From Bhargavaea ullalensis (GTDB lineage: Bacteria > Bacillota > Bacilli > Bacillales_A > Planococcaceae), in the NCBI RefSeq assembly GCF_040545425.1, contig NZ_JBEPLW010000014.1: 64,000 bases of DNA, one strand, 5' to 3'. The notes under the pieces were generated by a model. It had not been told where the DNA came from. It saw nothing but the letters and a program-made list of their open reading frames with translations, and made no database searches. Each line of letters starts with the position of its first letter. The first letter of the stretch is position 1. A program made the position numbers and the translations under genes. Shown piece by piece: positions 18,087 to 26,175 of this stretch.

Positions 18087-18467
18087 ATGGAAACGATGGG
18101 TCGTCATGTAATTGCAGAACTTTGGGAATGTGATTTTGACAAGCTCAACGACATGCCGTTCATCGAGCAGACATTCGTCGATGCGGCACTCCGTTCGGGA
18201 GCCGAGGTGCGGGAAGTGGCATTTCACAAATTTGCACCTCAAGGCGTCAGCGGCGTCGTCATCATCTCGGAATCGCACCTGACCATCCACAGCTTTCCGG
18301 AACACGGCTATGCGAGCATCGATGTGTACACATGCGGTGATCTGGATCCGACGATTGCGGCGAAGTATATCGCGGAAGCACTTGGGGCGAAAAGCCGGCA
18401 GATGGTTGAGCTGCCGAGGGGCATGGGCCCGGTGGCAACGCCTCAACCGGCCGCCGGACTGGCCTGA
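18087..18467 (+). CDS. speD: S-adenosylmethionine decarboxylase proenzyme
   Basis: SpeD makes decarboxylated S-adenosylmethionine for spermidine synthesis. The 126-residue proenzyme has the self-cleavage site in SESHLTIHSFPEHGYA, between Glu and Ser, where the new Ser becomes the pyruvoyl cofactor. VYTCGD supplies the catalytic Cys. The size and motif match the short Bacillus/Thermotoga class. The ATG at 18087 has a GAAGGGGGG site; the longer frame from 18030 runs through the leader hairpin. The gapB-speD-nrdR order is as in B. subtilis. Confidence 0.95.
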   Translation: METMGRHVIAELWECDFDKLNDMPFIEQTFVDAALRSGAEVREVAFHKFAPQGVSGVVIISESHLTIHSFPEHGYASIDVYTCGDLDPTIAAKYIAEALGAKSRQMVELPRGMGPVATPQPAAGLA

Positions 18468-18498
18468 ACCATTCAAATAAATGATGAAACTGAATTTG

Positions 18499-18526
18499 GC
18501 AGGGGTCTCCGGGCTCCTGCTTTTTT
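18499..18526 (+). terminator. terminator after speD
   Basis: GCAGGGG pairs with CTCCTGC (one G-U pair) around an eight-base loop, followed by six T. Confidence 0.75.
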
Positions 18527-18600
18527 GATTGTCCGCCCGCAGGACCGCCTTTTCGGAACGCGGGCGGGCAGAACCCGTTTCGGCGGCGGCGGATGTCTGT

Positions 18601-18606
18601 TATAAT
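18601..18606 (+). promoter_or_regulatory. -10 element upstream of nrdR
   Basis: A consensus TATAAT lies 32 bases before the nrdR ATG. The -35 position (TTTCGG at 18578-18583) is poor, so this is a moderate promoter call for the nrdR-dnaB-dnaI set. Confidence 0.45.
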
Positions 18607-18638
18607 GGAGTCATCATAATCGGAAAGCAGGGATCACG

Positions 18639-19103
18639 ATGAAGTGTCCGGCTTGTCAGCATAACGGGACCCGAGTCGTCGATTCCCGGCCAGTGGATGA
18701 AAGCAAGGCGATCCGGCGCCGCAGAGAGTGCGAAGCATGCGGCTACCGGTTCACCACATTTGAAAAAGTCGAGGAAATGCCGCTCATCGTCGTGAAGAAA
18801 GACGGCTCCCGCGAGGAATTCAGCCGGGAAAAAGTACTGCGCGGACTCATCCGTGCCTGCGAGAAACGTCCGGTGCCGCTTGATGTCCTTGAGGGGATCG
18901 TCTTTTCGATCGAGAAGGAACTTCGCCGGCAAGGCAATGCAGAGGTGAAGTCGGAAGGCGTCGGAGAAATGGTGATGGAGCGGCTGGCGGAGATCGACGA
19001 TGTCGCCTATGTCCGGTTCGCCTCCGTCTACCGCCAATTCAAGGACATCAATGTATTTATCGAAGAACTGAAGGATCTCCTGAAAAAGGAGGATGAACTC
19101 TGA
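18639..19103 (+). CDS. nrdR: transcriptional repressor NrdR
   Basis: NrdR is a nucleotide-sensing repressor of ribonucleotide reductase genes. The 154-residue protein has an N-terminal zinc ribbon (CPAC at residues 3-6 and CEAC near 31-34), then the RRRRECEACGYRFTTFE block typical of the family. An ATP-cone domain (about 49-139) begins VVKKDGSREEFSREKVLRGL. The gene precedes dnaB, as in B. subtilis (ytcG). It probably binds NrdR boxes near nrd genes outside this window. Confidence 0.96.
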   Translation: MKCPACQHNGTRVVDSRPVDESKAIRRRRECEACGYRFTTFEKVEEMPLIVVKKDGSREEFSREKVLRGLIRACEKRPVPLDVLEGIVFSIEKELRRQGNAEVKSEGVGEMVMERLAEIDDVAYVRFASVYRQFKDINVFIEELKDLLKKEDEL

Positions 19104-19133
19104 AGCCTGCCGACGGAATGAAAGGATGTTAAC

Positions 19134-20504
19134 ATGAATCCGCTCTATAAAGAATTGCAGCCGTCGGATGCATATTGCGTCCGGCTTCCTTATCCGTTTT
19201 CGGATTTTGACCGCCAGATCCTCACCGGGCTTTACCAGCCGCTTGTCGGCCATGAGGCGATGGCGGTTCTCTTTACCCTGTGGGATGAGGCGGATCGGGA
19301 CGGCGGGGCCGAATCGAATCATTACCATCTTCTGAACATGCTCGGCATGCCGGTCGGCCGGCTTTTTGAGGCGCGACTTTCCCTGGAAGGGATCGGCCTG
19401 CTGAAAACTTACCGGAAAGCGGAAGGCGACAGCCGGTCGTTCCTGTATGAGCTCCAGCCGCCGCTGGACCCTGAAACTTTCTTCCATGACCCGATCCTGT
19501 CAATGTTTTTGTACGGCAAAATCGGGGCACCGGCCTATAAGCGTCTCATGCAGCGGTTCCTGACCAGTCCGGTCCCAGCCGGATACGAAGAGGTTTCCCG
19601 CTCGTTCATGGATGTGTACAAGCCGGTGACCGCGCGGGCGTCTGAACCCGATGATCCGAATACATACGAAAAGAATGCACGTCCCGCCAAGCTGGCGTTC
19701 GATGGCCATGATTTTGATTTTTCGCTGCTTTATGAGGGACTCTCGGCTCATCTCGTGCCGAGGAAAGCTTTCACGCCGGCTGCGAAGGACATGATTGCCC
19801 GGCTGGCTTTTCTTTATGCGCTCTCTCCGCTGGAAATGCAGCAGGTGGTGCTGCTCGCAATCGACCAGGACGCCCATCTGACGGACGAGCGCCTGAAGCG
19901 GGCCGCCGCCGATTATTATAAGCTCTCCGTCTCAAAAAGCGCGCCGAGGGTGGAGAAGATCCCGTCCGGAGGCCAGGCGCCGCAGCAGGCGGCGGGTCCG
20001 GCGAAAACAAAAGAGGATGAACTGGCCGATTACCTTGAAGCCATTCCTCCGGTCGAGATGCTCCGGCAGCTCAACAACGGCCGTGAGCCGATGCAGATCG
20101 ACGTGCGGCTCGCCCAGAAGCTGGTGCTGGAGCATGGACTGCCCACAGGCGTCGTGAACGTGCTGCTCCAATACGTGCTGCTGAGAAACGACGGCAAGCT
20201 GACGAACAATTACGTGGAGCGGATCGCTTCCCACTGGATGGCAAAGAAAGTCGGCACGGCCAGGGAAGCGCTGGAGCTTGCGCGGACCGAGCATGATAAA
20301 TACATGAACTGGAAGCAGGAAGGCGGGAAGCCGTCCGCAGGCAGAAAAGGCGGCGGCAAGACCGAAAGTGTACCGGACTGGTTTTATAAAAAAGACGACA
20401 AGCCCGAGGCGCTGCCTGAAAGCCAGGAAGCGAACCCGGAAATTGAGGCGCGTAGACTTCGCCTGATACAGAAATTTGGAATGGCGGAAGGCGGTGCAGA
20501 ATAA
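19134..20504 (+). CDS. dnaB: replication initiation and membrane attachment protein DnaB (helicase loader)
   Basis: This is the Firmicute DnaB initiation protein, which with DnaD and DnaI loads the replicative helicase. It is not the E. coli helicase of the same name. The 456 residues contain an N-terminal winged-helix region and a DnaD-like C-terminal domain around residues 300-400, including NGREPMQIDVRLAQKLVLEHGLP. Between them is a low-complexity Pro/Gln/Ala linker near 265-290. The N-terminal LQPSDAYCVRLPYPFSDFD is family-like. The stop abuts the dnaI start, so the two loader proteins are co-translated. Confidence 0.92.
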   Translation: MNPLYKELQPSDAYCVRLPYPFSDFDRQILTGLYQPLVGHEAMAVLFTLWDEADRDGGAESNHYHLLNMLGMPVGRLFEARLSLEGIGLLKTYRKAEGDSRSFLYELQPPLDPETFFHDPILSMFLYGKIGAPAYKRLMQRFLTSPVPAGYEEVSRSFMDVYKPVTARASEPDDPNTYEKNARPAKLAFDGHDFDFSLLYEGLSAHLVPRKAFTPAAKDMIARLAFLYALSPLEMQQVVLLAIDQDAHLTDERLKRAAADYYKLSVSKSAPRVEKIPSGGQAPQQAAGPAKTKEDELADYLEAIPPVEMLRQLNNGREPMQIDVRLAQKLVLEHGLPTGVVNVLLQYVLLRNDGKLTNNYVERIASHWMAKKVGTAREALELARTEHDKYMNWKQEGGKPSAGRKGGGKTESVPDWFYKKDDKPEALPESQEANPEIEARRLRLIQKFGMAEGGAE

Positions 20505-21452
20505 TTGGAACCGATCAGAGACACATTGAAGCGGGTCGTCAATGCCCCGAAGTTTGCCGAACGCTATGAATCGATCCGGAGTGAAATCCTCGACCATCCG
20601 GGAGTCCAGGCGTTCTTGGAAGAGCATTCCGGGGAAGTGAGCAAGGGAATGGTCGACCGGGGAATGGGGAAGCTGTATGAATACGTGACCCAGTCGCACG
20701 ATTGCTCCGGGTGCCCGGACCTGGAAGGATGCATCAACGTCGTCAAAGGCTATGAGCCCAAGCTCATCATCGAGAGGGGCTCCATCGGCGTCGACTACGT
20801 CATGTGCAGGAAAAAGTCGATCGACACCGAGCACAAAAAAGTCTCGTCGATGATCCGCAGCATGCATATGCCGAAGGAAATGATCGGGCTGGAGATCAAG
20901 GATGTGGAATTGTCCTCGGAAGTCACCCGGCTGGCTGCCGTCGAGAAAATCGGTGAATTCCTGGATCAATATGACCGGACGAAAGAGCTGCCGGCGAGAG
21001 GCCTGTACATTTACGGGCCGTTCGGCACCGGCAAGTCCTATCTGCTCGGGGCAGTGGCCGGGGAACTGGCGAAGCGGCACATTCCGTCCGTCCTCGTTTT
21101 CGTTCCGGAATTTCTCCGCGAACTGAAGCAGGCGATCCAGGACCAGTCGCTCGATGAGAAAATTGGGTTCGTCAAGAAAGCGCCGGTCCTCATGCTCGAT
21201 GACCTGGGCGCGGAGACGCTCACCGCATGGACACGCGATGAAGTGCTTGCCACGATTCTGCATCACCGGATGTCCGAGCAGCTCCCGACTTTCTTCACGT
21301 CGAACTTCGACTACAAAGGGCTGGAGAACCATTTGGCCTATACGCAGCGCGGCGACAAGGAAGTCGTCAAGGCAGGCAGGATCATGGAGCGGATTCGGTC
21401 GATGACGGTTCCGGTCCGGCTTGACGGACAGAACCGCCGGGAAAAGCTGTGA
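20505..21452 (+). CDS. dnaI: primosomal protein DnaI (helicase loader ATPase)
   Basis: DnaI is the AAA+ loader that places the replicative helicase on DNA. The 315-residue protein starts with TTG directly after the dnaB stop, behind GGAAGGCGGTG. An N-terminal zinc-binding region has CSGCPDLEGC near residue 66. The ATPase domain has Walker A GPFGTGKS near 169-176, Walker B VLMLDDLGAE near 227-236, and a sensor-like TFFTSNFDYKGLE. No better ATG start exists downstream. Confidence 0.94.
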   Translation: MEPIRDTLKRVVNAPKFAERYESIRSEILDHPGVQAFLEEHSGEVSKGMVDRGMGKLYEYVTQSHDCSGCPDLEGCINVVKGYEPKLIIERGSIGVDYVMCRKKSIDTEHKKVSSMIRSMHMPKEMIGLEIKDVELSSEVTRLAAVEKIGEFLDQYDRTKELPARGLYIYGPFGTGKSYLLGAVAGELAKRHIPSVLVFVPEFLRELKQAIQDQSLDEKIGFVKKAPVLMLDDLGAETLTAWTRDEVLATILHHRMSEQLPTFFTSNFDYKGLENHLAYTQRGDKEVVKAGRIMERIRSMTVPVRLDGQNRREKL

Positions 21453-21471
21453 TCCGAATGCAGACATCCTG

Positions 21472-21500
21472 TTGCAATTTTTCACGGAATTGATTATACT
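21472..21500 (+). promoter_or_regulatory. thrS promoter
   Basis: TTGCAA at 21472-21477 and TATACT at 21495-21500 are separated by 17 bases. The predicted start is near 21507, at the head of the T-box leader. Confidence 0.7.
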
Positions 21501-21506
21501 CGGTTC

Positions 21507-21777
21507 AATACTTCTTCCAAATGCTTGGACGGGGACACCTTTTCGGTAGTCCGGCCAGACAGAGAACGGGGCCTCCGGCTGAAAGCCCCCATGGCGCGGG
21601 ACCGCATTGACCACCCCAGAGCAGCGCGGGCGACTCCTGATGTTTTGGGACAGCCCGTGACGGCACCGGACCGTTAACCGATGCAGAGCTTCATCCGCCT
21701 GATTTCAAATCAGCCGGAAGGAAGAAGGGTGGAACCGCGAGCATACGCCTCGTCCCTTTTTGGGACGGGGCTTTTTT
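21507..21777 (+). promoter_or_regulatory. T-box riboswitch controlling thrS
   Basis: This roughly 270-nt leader binds uncharged tRNA-Thr and prevents termination. The diagnostic T-box AAGGGTGGAACCGCG is at 21725-21739. A terminator follows at once: CCTCGTCCC (21748-21756) pairs with GGGACGGGG (21762-21770), with a T-run at 21772-21777. The T-box arm can pair alternatively to form the antiterminator. Candidate threonine specifier codons ACC lie at 21610-21615 in the Stem I region; which one is read is uncertain. Confidence 0.93.
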
Positions 21778-21806
21778 GCGTTCATCAAGAAAGGAGAACA
21801 AAAGCC

Positions 21807-23744
21807 ATGTCAGAACAAATCAAACTGAAATTCCCGGACGGGGCGATCAAGGAATTCCCGAGCGGAACGACAACAGAAGACGTAGCCCAGTCGATCAGTC
21901 CGGGACTCCGTAAAAAGGCGCTCGCCGGGAAGATCAACGGCCGCCTGGTGGATTTCCGCACGCCGATCGAGGAAGACGGCGACATTGAAATCATTACGCC
22001 GGATGCGCCGGAAGCACTGGAAATCCTGCGCCATACGACCGCCCACGTGCTCGCCCAGGCCGTCAAGCGCCTGTTCAAGGGAGTCAAGCTCGGAATCGGT
22101 CCGGTCATCGAAAATGGATTCTATTATGACTTTGATTCACCGGAACCGATTACGGCTGAAGACCTGCCGGAAATCGAGAAGGAAATGAAAAAGATCGTCA
22201 ACGAGAACCTGGAGATTGTCCGCAAAGAAGTGTCTCGTGAGGAAGCGCGCAAAATCTATGAGGAGATCGGCGACGAATACAAGCTGGAACTGCTTGACGC
22301 CATCCCTGAAGGCGAATCCGTGACGATCTACTACCAGGGAGAGTTCTTTGACCTGTGCCGTGGCGTCCACCTGCCGTCTACCGGCAAGATCCGCGAGTTC
22401 AAGCTGCTCAGCATCGCCGGTGCCTACTGGCGCGGCAACTCGGACAATAAAATGCTCCAGCGAATCTACGGCACGGCGTTCTTCAAAAAGGAAGAACTCC
22501 AGGAACACCTCCGCCTGCTGGAAGAAGCGAAAGAGCGCGACCACCGGAAAATCGGGAAGGAACTCGACCTGTTCACGAACAACCTGCTTGTCGGGCAGGG
22601 ACTTCCGCTCTGGCTGCCGAAAGGCGCGACCATCCGCCGCATCGTCGAGCGCTACATCGTCGACAAGGAAGAGAAGCTCGGCTATGACCACGTTTATACG
22701 CCGGTGATGGCGAACGTCGAACTGTACAAAACTTCCGGCCACTGGGATCACTACCAGGACAGCATGTTCCCGCCGATGCAGATGGACAATGAAGAACTTG
22801 TTCTCCGTCCGATGAACTGCCCGCACCATATGATGGTGTACAAAAACGGCATCCATTCGTACCGAGACTTGCCGCTTCGCATTGCGGAACTCGGAACGAT
22901 GCACCGGTACGAAATGTCCGGCGCGCTGTCAGGCCTCCAGCGGGTCCGCGGCATGACGCTCAACGATGCACACCTCTTTGTCCGTCCGGATCAGATCAAG
23001 GACGAATTCAAAAAAGTCGTCGAGCTCATCATCGATGTCTACAAAGACTTCAAGCTGGAAGACTACTCGTTCCGCCTGTCTTACCGCGATCCGGAAGACA
23101 AGGAAAAGTACTTTGACGACGATGAAATGTGGAACAAGGCGCAGAGCATGCTGAAAGAAGCGATGGACGACCTCGGCCTCGACTACTATGAGGCGGACGG
23201 AGAAGCAGCATTCTACGGTCCGAAGCTGGACGTCCAGGTGAAGACTGCAATCGGCAAGGAAGAAACCCTGTCGACCGTCCAGCTGGACTTCCTGCTGCCG
23301 GAGCGGTTCGATCTGACTTATATCGGCAAAGACGGCAAACAACACCGTCCGGTCGTCATTCACCGCGGCGTGGTCTCGACGATGGAACGCTTCGTGGCGT
23401 TCCTCATCGAAGAATACAAAGGCGCCTTCCCTGCATGGCTGGCGCCGGTCCAGGTGGAAGTGATCCCCGTATCGCCGGATGTCCACCATGATTATGCCGA
23501 AAAAGTACGTGAAGTCCTCCTTGCCGGCGGATTCCGTGTGGACGTCGACAACCGCGATGAAAAACTCGGATACAAAATCCGGGAAGCCCAGACACAGAAA
23601 ATCCCGTACATGCTCGTCCTCGGCGACAAGGAAGCGGAAGCCGGCGAAGTCAATGTCCGCAAGTACGGCGAGCAGAAATCCGAAAGCATGCCGCTCGAAG
23701 ACTTTGTCGCCCTGCTCAAGGAAGTCGTAGACTCGAAGGACTGA
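21807..23744 (+). CDS. thrS: threonyl-tRNA synthetase
   Basis: ThrRS charges tRNA-Thr and edits misacylated Ser-tRNA. The 645-residue protein has an N-terminal TGS domain (1-63, IKLKFPDGAIKEFPSGTT). The editing domain includes HTTAHVLAQAVKRLF and CRGVHLPSTG. The class II core (about 260-530) has RPMNCPHHMMVYK with zinc-binding Cys and His, and HRYEMSGALSGLQRVRGM as motif 2. An anticodon-binding domain follows (about 540-645). The ATG at 21807 has AAAGGAGAA; the longer frame runs through the T-box. Expression is T-box controlled. Confidence 0.97.
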   Translation: MSEQIKLKFPDGAIKEFPSGTTTEDVAQSISPGLRKKALAGKINGRLVDFRTPIEEDGDIEIITPDAPEALEILRHTTAHVLAQAVKRLFKGVKLGIGPVIENGFYYDFDSPEPITAEDLPEIEKEMKKIVNENLEIVRKEVSREEARKIYEEIGDEYKLELLDAIPEGESVTIYYQGEFFDLCRGVHLPSTGKIREFKLLSIAGAYWRGNSDNKMLQRIYGTAFFKKEELQEHLRLLEEAKERDHRKIGKELDLFTNNLLVGQGLPLWLPKGATIRRIVERYIVDKEEKLGYDHVYTPVMANVELYKTSGHWDHYQDSMFPPMQMDNEELVLRPMNCPHHMMVYKNGIHSYRDLPLRIAELGTMHRYEMSGALSGLQRVRGMTLNDAHLFVRPDQIKDEFKKVVELIIDVYKDFKLEDYSFRLSYRDPEDKEKYFDDDEMWNKAQSMLKEAMDDLGLDYYEADGEAAFYGPKLDVQVKTAIGKEETLSTVQLDFLLPERFDLTYIGKDGKQHRPVVIHRGVVSTMERFVAFLIEEYKGAFPAWLAPVQVEVIPVSPDVHHDYAEKVREVLLAGGFRVDVDNRDEKLGYKIREAQTQKIPYMLVLGDKEAEAGEVNVRKYGEQKSESMPLEDFVALLKEVVDSKD

Positions 23745-23770
23745 TTTCTTGCAGGGAGAGCAGGGGCATG

Positions 23771-23850
23771 TTGATTTCCGCTCCGGGCACTCGCCTGCGG
23801 AGGGCATGGCTGCGGTCTCCTCGCCGCTGCGCGCCTGCAACGGAAACCAG
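23771..23850. repeat. intergenic imperfect inverted-repeat element
   Basis: An ~80-bp GC-rich element between thrS and the infC promoter has ends TGATTTCCG (23772-23780) and CGGAAACCA (23841-23849), inverted with one G-T pair. The interior is rich in short GC palindromes. From memory it resembles interspersed non-coding elements starting GTTGATTTCCGCTCC in Bacillaceae and Planococcaceae genomes; I could not verify this. It could also serve as a thrS terminator. Confidence 0.45.
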
Positions 23851-23876
23851 GTCATTCACAAAGTCCGAAACAGCCA

Positions 23877-23904
23877 TTGACAAGATCTCGATGCATATGA
23901 TAAA
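23877..23904 (+). promoter_or_regulatory. promoter of the infC-rpmI-rplT operon
   Basis: A perfect TTGACA at 23877-23882 is followed after 16 bases by GATAAA at 23899-23904 (four of six consensus matches). The transcript would start near 23911 and include a leader of about 245 nt. Confidence 0.6.
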
Positions 23905-23910
23905 GTAGTT

Positions 23911-24067
23911 AAGGTTAAGGAATACAGTTTGTGGTAGAAGAAGAAGCCGCCCGCTTCTCACCTGATCGACGCTTCGGCTGTTGGCAGGTTAGCACCATTG
24001 TGACGCTCCGTGCAGGCTTCGCACGGTCACATAAGCGGGTGGACATCTTCCATGTCCACCCGTTTTC
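23911..24067 (+). promoter_or_regulatory. L20-type autoregulatory leader of infC operon with attenuator
   Basis: A long leader precedes infC. It contains the hairpin arms GTGAC...GTCAC with an inner CCGTGC/GCACGG stem (about 23999-24030). Then a strong terminator follows: CGGGTGGACAT (24036-24046) paired with ATGTCCACCCG (24052-24062), and TTTTCTT. The architecture fits the Firmicute L20 leader, where ribosomal protein L20 binds the leader mRNA and promotes premature termination. The position and content match; the exact L20 site was not proven. Confidence 0.7.
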
Positions 24068-24154
24068 TTATTCGGATTGGCCACGGAGGGAGAGATCCCC
24101 GGCGGGCCTACCCAAACCATGTATTCGCGATATACTACACGGAGGTGGCTTACG

Positions 24155-24682
24155 ATTAGCAGAGATAACCGAGACAAATTTGTCAATGAGGGCATCCGCT
24201 CCCGGGAGCTCCGCATCATCGATCACAACGGTGATCAGCTGGGCATTAAAACGCGGAACGAAGCGCTTGAAATTGCTGCACGTGCCAATTTGGACCTGGT
24301 CCTCGTCGCACCGAATGCGAAACCGCCTGTAGCCCGGATCATGGACTATGGGAAGTTCAAATTCGAGCAGCAGAAGAAAGAACGCGAAGCACGCAAAAAC
24401 CAGAAAGTCATCAACATCAAGGAAGTCCGCCTGAGCCCGTCGATCGACGAGCATGACTTCCAGACCAAGCTCCGCAACGCCATCAAGTTCCTTGAACACG
24501 GGGACAAGGTGAAAGCGTCCATCCGTTTCCGCGGCCGGGCGATCACCCACAAGGAGATCGGCCAGCGCGTCCTCGAACGCTTTGCAGAGGAATGCAAGGA
24601 AGTCGGAACGGTCGAACAGCGTCCGAAGATGGAAGGCCGCAGCATGTTCCTTCAGATGGCGCCGATCAACGAAAAGAAATAA
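24155..24682 (+). CDS. infC: translation initiation factor IF-3 (rare ATT start)
   Basis: IF3 binds the 30S subunit and enforces correct start-codon choice. The usual N-terminus (ISRDNRDKFVNEGIRSREL) begins at an ATT codon at 24155-24157. GGAGGT lies eight bases upstream of it. There is no ATG or GTG in a suitable place, and the in-frame ATGs at 24077 and 24119 lie within or before poorly conserved leader sequence. Rare start codons are the classical autoregulatory feature of infC. The 175-residue protein includes IMDYGKFKFEQQKKERE in the linker and the C-terminal domain ending MFLQMAPINEKK. rpmI and rplT follow. Confidence 0.93.
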   Translation: MSRDNRDKFVNEGIRSRELRIIDHNGDQLGIKTRNEALEIAARANLDLVLVAPNAKPPVARIMDYGKFKFEQQKKEREARKNQKVINIKEVRLSPSIDEHDFQTKLRNAIKFLEHGDKVKASIRFRGRAITHKEIGQRVLERFAEECKEVGTVEQRPKMEGRSMFLQMAPINEKK

Positions 24683-24710
24683 ACCTGCAAAGGATTGGGA
24701 GGATCACGAA

Positions 24711-24911
24711 ATGCCAAAAATGAAAACACACCGCGGTTCCGCAAAACGCTTCAAGCGCACAGGTTCCGGCAAACTGAAGCGCGGCCGTGCATACACAAGC
24801 CACTTGTTCGCCAACAAATCGACGAAGCAGAAGCGCCACCTGCGCAAATCGACGCTCGTTTCCAAAGGCGACTTCAAACGCATCAAATCCATGCTCACAT
24901 ACATGAAGTAA
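24711..24911 (+). CDS. rpmI: 50S ribosomal protein L35
   Basis: L35 is a small basic protein of the large ribosomal subunit. The 66 residues start MPKMKTHRGSAKRFKRTGSG, the canonical N-terminus. It contains HLFANKSTKQKRHLR and ends LTYMK. The ATG at 24711 follows TTGGGAGGATCACGAA. The longer frame from 24582 overlaps infC and is a shadow. It is the middle gene of infC-rpmI-rplT. Confidence 0.98.
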   Translation: MPKMKTHRGSAKRFKRTGSGKLKRGRAYTSHLFANKSTKQKRHLRKSTLVSKGDFKRIKSMLTYMK

Positions 24912-24954
24912 TTCAGAATCCACACACACAACGAAACACCAGGAGGGAAAACCA

Positions 24955-25314
24955 ATGCCACGCGTAAAAGGCGGTACAGTGACGCGCAAGCGTCGTAATC
25001 GAGTTCTTAAACTTGCAAAAGGCTACTACGGTTCGAAACATACACTCTACAAAACAGCTAACCAACAGGTCATGAAGTCCCTGCAATATGCATACCGTGA
25101 CCGTCGCCAGAAAAAGCGCGACTTCCGCAAACTGTGGATCGCACGTATCAACGCGGCTGCACGCCTGAACGGCCTTTCCTACAGCCGTCTCATGCACGGC
25201 CTCAAAGTTGCGGGCATTGACGTCAACCGGAAAATGCTGGCTGACCTCGCCGTAACGGACGAGAAGGCTTTCGCACAACTTGCGGACGCTGCGAAAAAAG
25301 CTGTCAACAACTGA
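24955..25314 (+). CDS. rplT: 50S ribosomal protein L20
   Basis: L20 is an rRNA-binding assembly protein of the large subunit and autogenous repressor of this operon in Firmicutes. It has 119 residues, starts MPRVKGGTVTRKRRNR, and contains KLAKGYYGSKHTLYK and WIARINAAARLNGLSYS. AGGAGGG precedes the ATG. A strong terminator follows. Confidence 0.98.
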   Translation: MPRVKGGTVTRKRRNRVLKLAKGYYGSKHTLYKTANQQVMKSLQYAYRDRRQKKRDFRKLWIARINAAARLNGLSYSRLMHGLKVAGIDVNRKMLADLAVTDEKAFAQLADAAKKAVNN

Positions 25315-25323
25315 TTCTCAAAG

Positions 25324-25353
25324 AGCCGGCGGTTTATCCCGCCGGCTTTTTTT
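25324..25353 (+). terminator. terminator after rplT
   Basis: AGCCGGCGG pairs with CCGCCGGCT around a short TTTATC loop, followed by seven T. Confidence 0.88.
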
Positions 25354-25396
25354 GCACTTATTTCCTCCGGCTTGTCCGAAGAAAAGGAGACCCCGA

Positions 25397-25666
25397 ATGG
25401 AAAATGTTTTGATCACATGGGTCGGCATCATGTCACTTTACGGATTTACCCTGATGGGCCTGGACAAGCGGCGGGCAAAACAAAAGCAGTGGCGGATCCC
25501 GGAAAAGACACTCTGGACCGTGGCGCTGCTCGGCGGCGGAATTGGAAGTTATCTCGGCATGCAGGTGTTCCGCCACAAAACGCTGCACACGTCATTCCGA
25601 CTCGGCTTTCTCTCTCTCTCGCTTTTTTACGCAGGGGTCTGCCTCTGGCTGAAAGTTTCCGCATGA
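25397..25666 (+). CDS. ysdA: DUF1294 small membrane protein (YsdA-like)
   Basis: This is an 89-residue membrane protein of the DUF1294 family, with no established function. Hydrophobic segments lie at about 3-21, 40-58 and 67-86. The central motif MGLDKRRAKQKQWRIPE and the later GGGIGSYLGMQVFRHKT are characteristic of the family. AAAAGGAGA precedes the ATG at 25397; the longer frame from 25280 reaches into rplT. The position after rplT and before ysdB is the same as in B. subtilis. Confidence 0.88.
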   Translation: MENVLITWVGIMSLYGFTLMGLDKRRAKQKQWRIPEKTLWTVALLGGGIGSYLGMQVFRHKTLHTSFRLGFLSLSLFYAGVCLWLKVSA

Positions 25667-25688
25667 AAAAAGCGGGGAGGTTCCGCCA

Positions 25689-26084
25689 TCAAGCGGTACC
25701 GCCTTGCTTCATCAATTGTTCGATCGGATTTTTCCAGCTGATTTTGGCATTCGGATAATTCATTTTGATTTCGCTTTCGAGAAAGAGGAAATCCTCTCTT
25801 GTAAATCCTTGTAGTTTCGTTTCATCCCGCACCCAGACAAAGATGGAAACGACTTCAAATGCCTCCGTTGTCGTGCCAAGGTACTTTTCACCTTCGAACA
25901 TGGCCCCTTTATACGTGATGAAAAAGTTCTTTCTGACGTTCTTCACATCATCGTAAAAATAATAGCGCTCCTGCTCGTAGGCATCATCGAGCTTGCGCTT
26001 CGGATCGGTGAGATACCGCACGCCCCGGTAAAAAAGATAAATGATAAGCGCAATAACCGCCACGCGGATGATCAAAGCCACCAT
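25689..26084 (-). CDS. ysdB: YsdB-like sigma-W pathway protein
   Basis: This is a 131-residue protein resembling B. subtilis YsdB, a member of the sigma-W envelope-stress regulon with no clear biochemical role. One N-terminal TM segment (about 2-21) precedes a soluble region rich in aromatic and charged residues (YEQERYYFYDDVKNVRKNFF). The start at 26084 has AGAGGGGG; the longer frame to 26102 adds six residues without a better site. It is convergent with ysdA and divergent from the dUTPase gene. In B. subtilis ysdB is co-oriented with ysdA. Confidence 0.8.
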   Translation of the reverse strand: MVALIIRVAVIALIIYLFYRGVRYLTDPKRKLDDAYEQERYYFYDDVKNVRKNFFITYKGAMFEGEKYLGTTTEAFEVVSIFVWVRDETKLQGFTREDFLFLESEIKMNYPNAKISWKNPIEQLMKQGGTA

Positions 26085-26175
26085 GCTGCCCCCTCTGCAC
26101 ATACGTATTCTCTTTGTATACGGACGGAAAGCGGATTGGTTTCAAGATATTCAAAAAAAGTTGGGGGATGTTCAG

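Noticed and set aside
19932..21614. Long minus-strand frame (560 aa) over dnaB and dnaI
   Set aside because: Antisense shadow of two conserved genes, with no family-like sequence.
24077..24154. ATG starts at 24077 or 24119 for IF3
   Set aside because: They add residues without IF3 homology, and the ribosome site GGAGGT is placed for the ATT at 24155.
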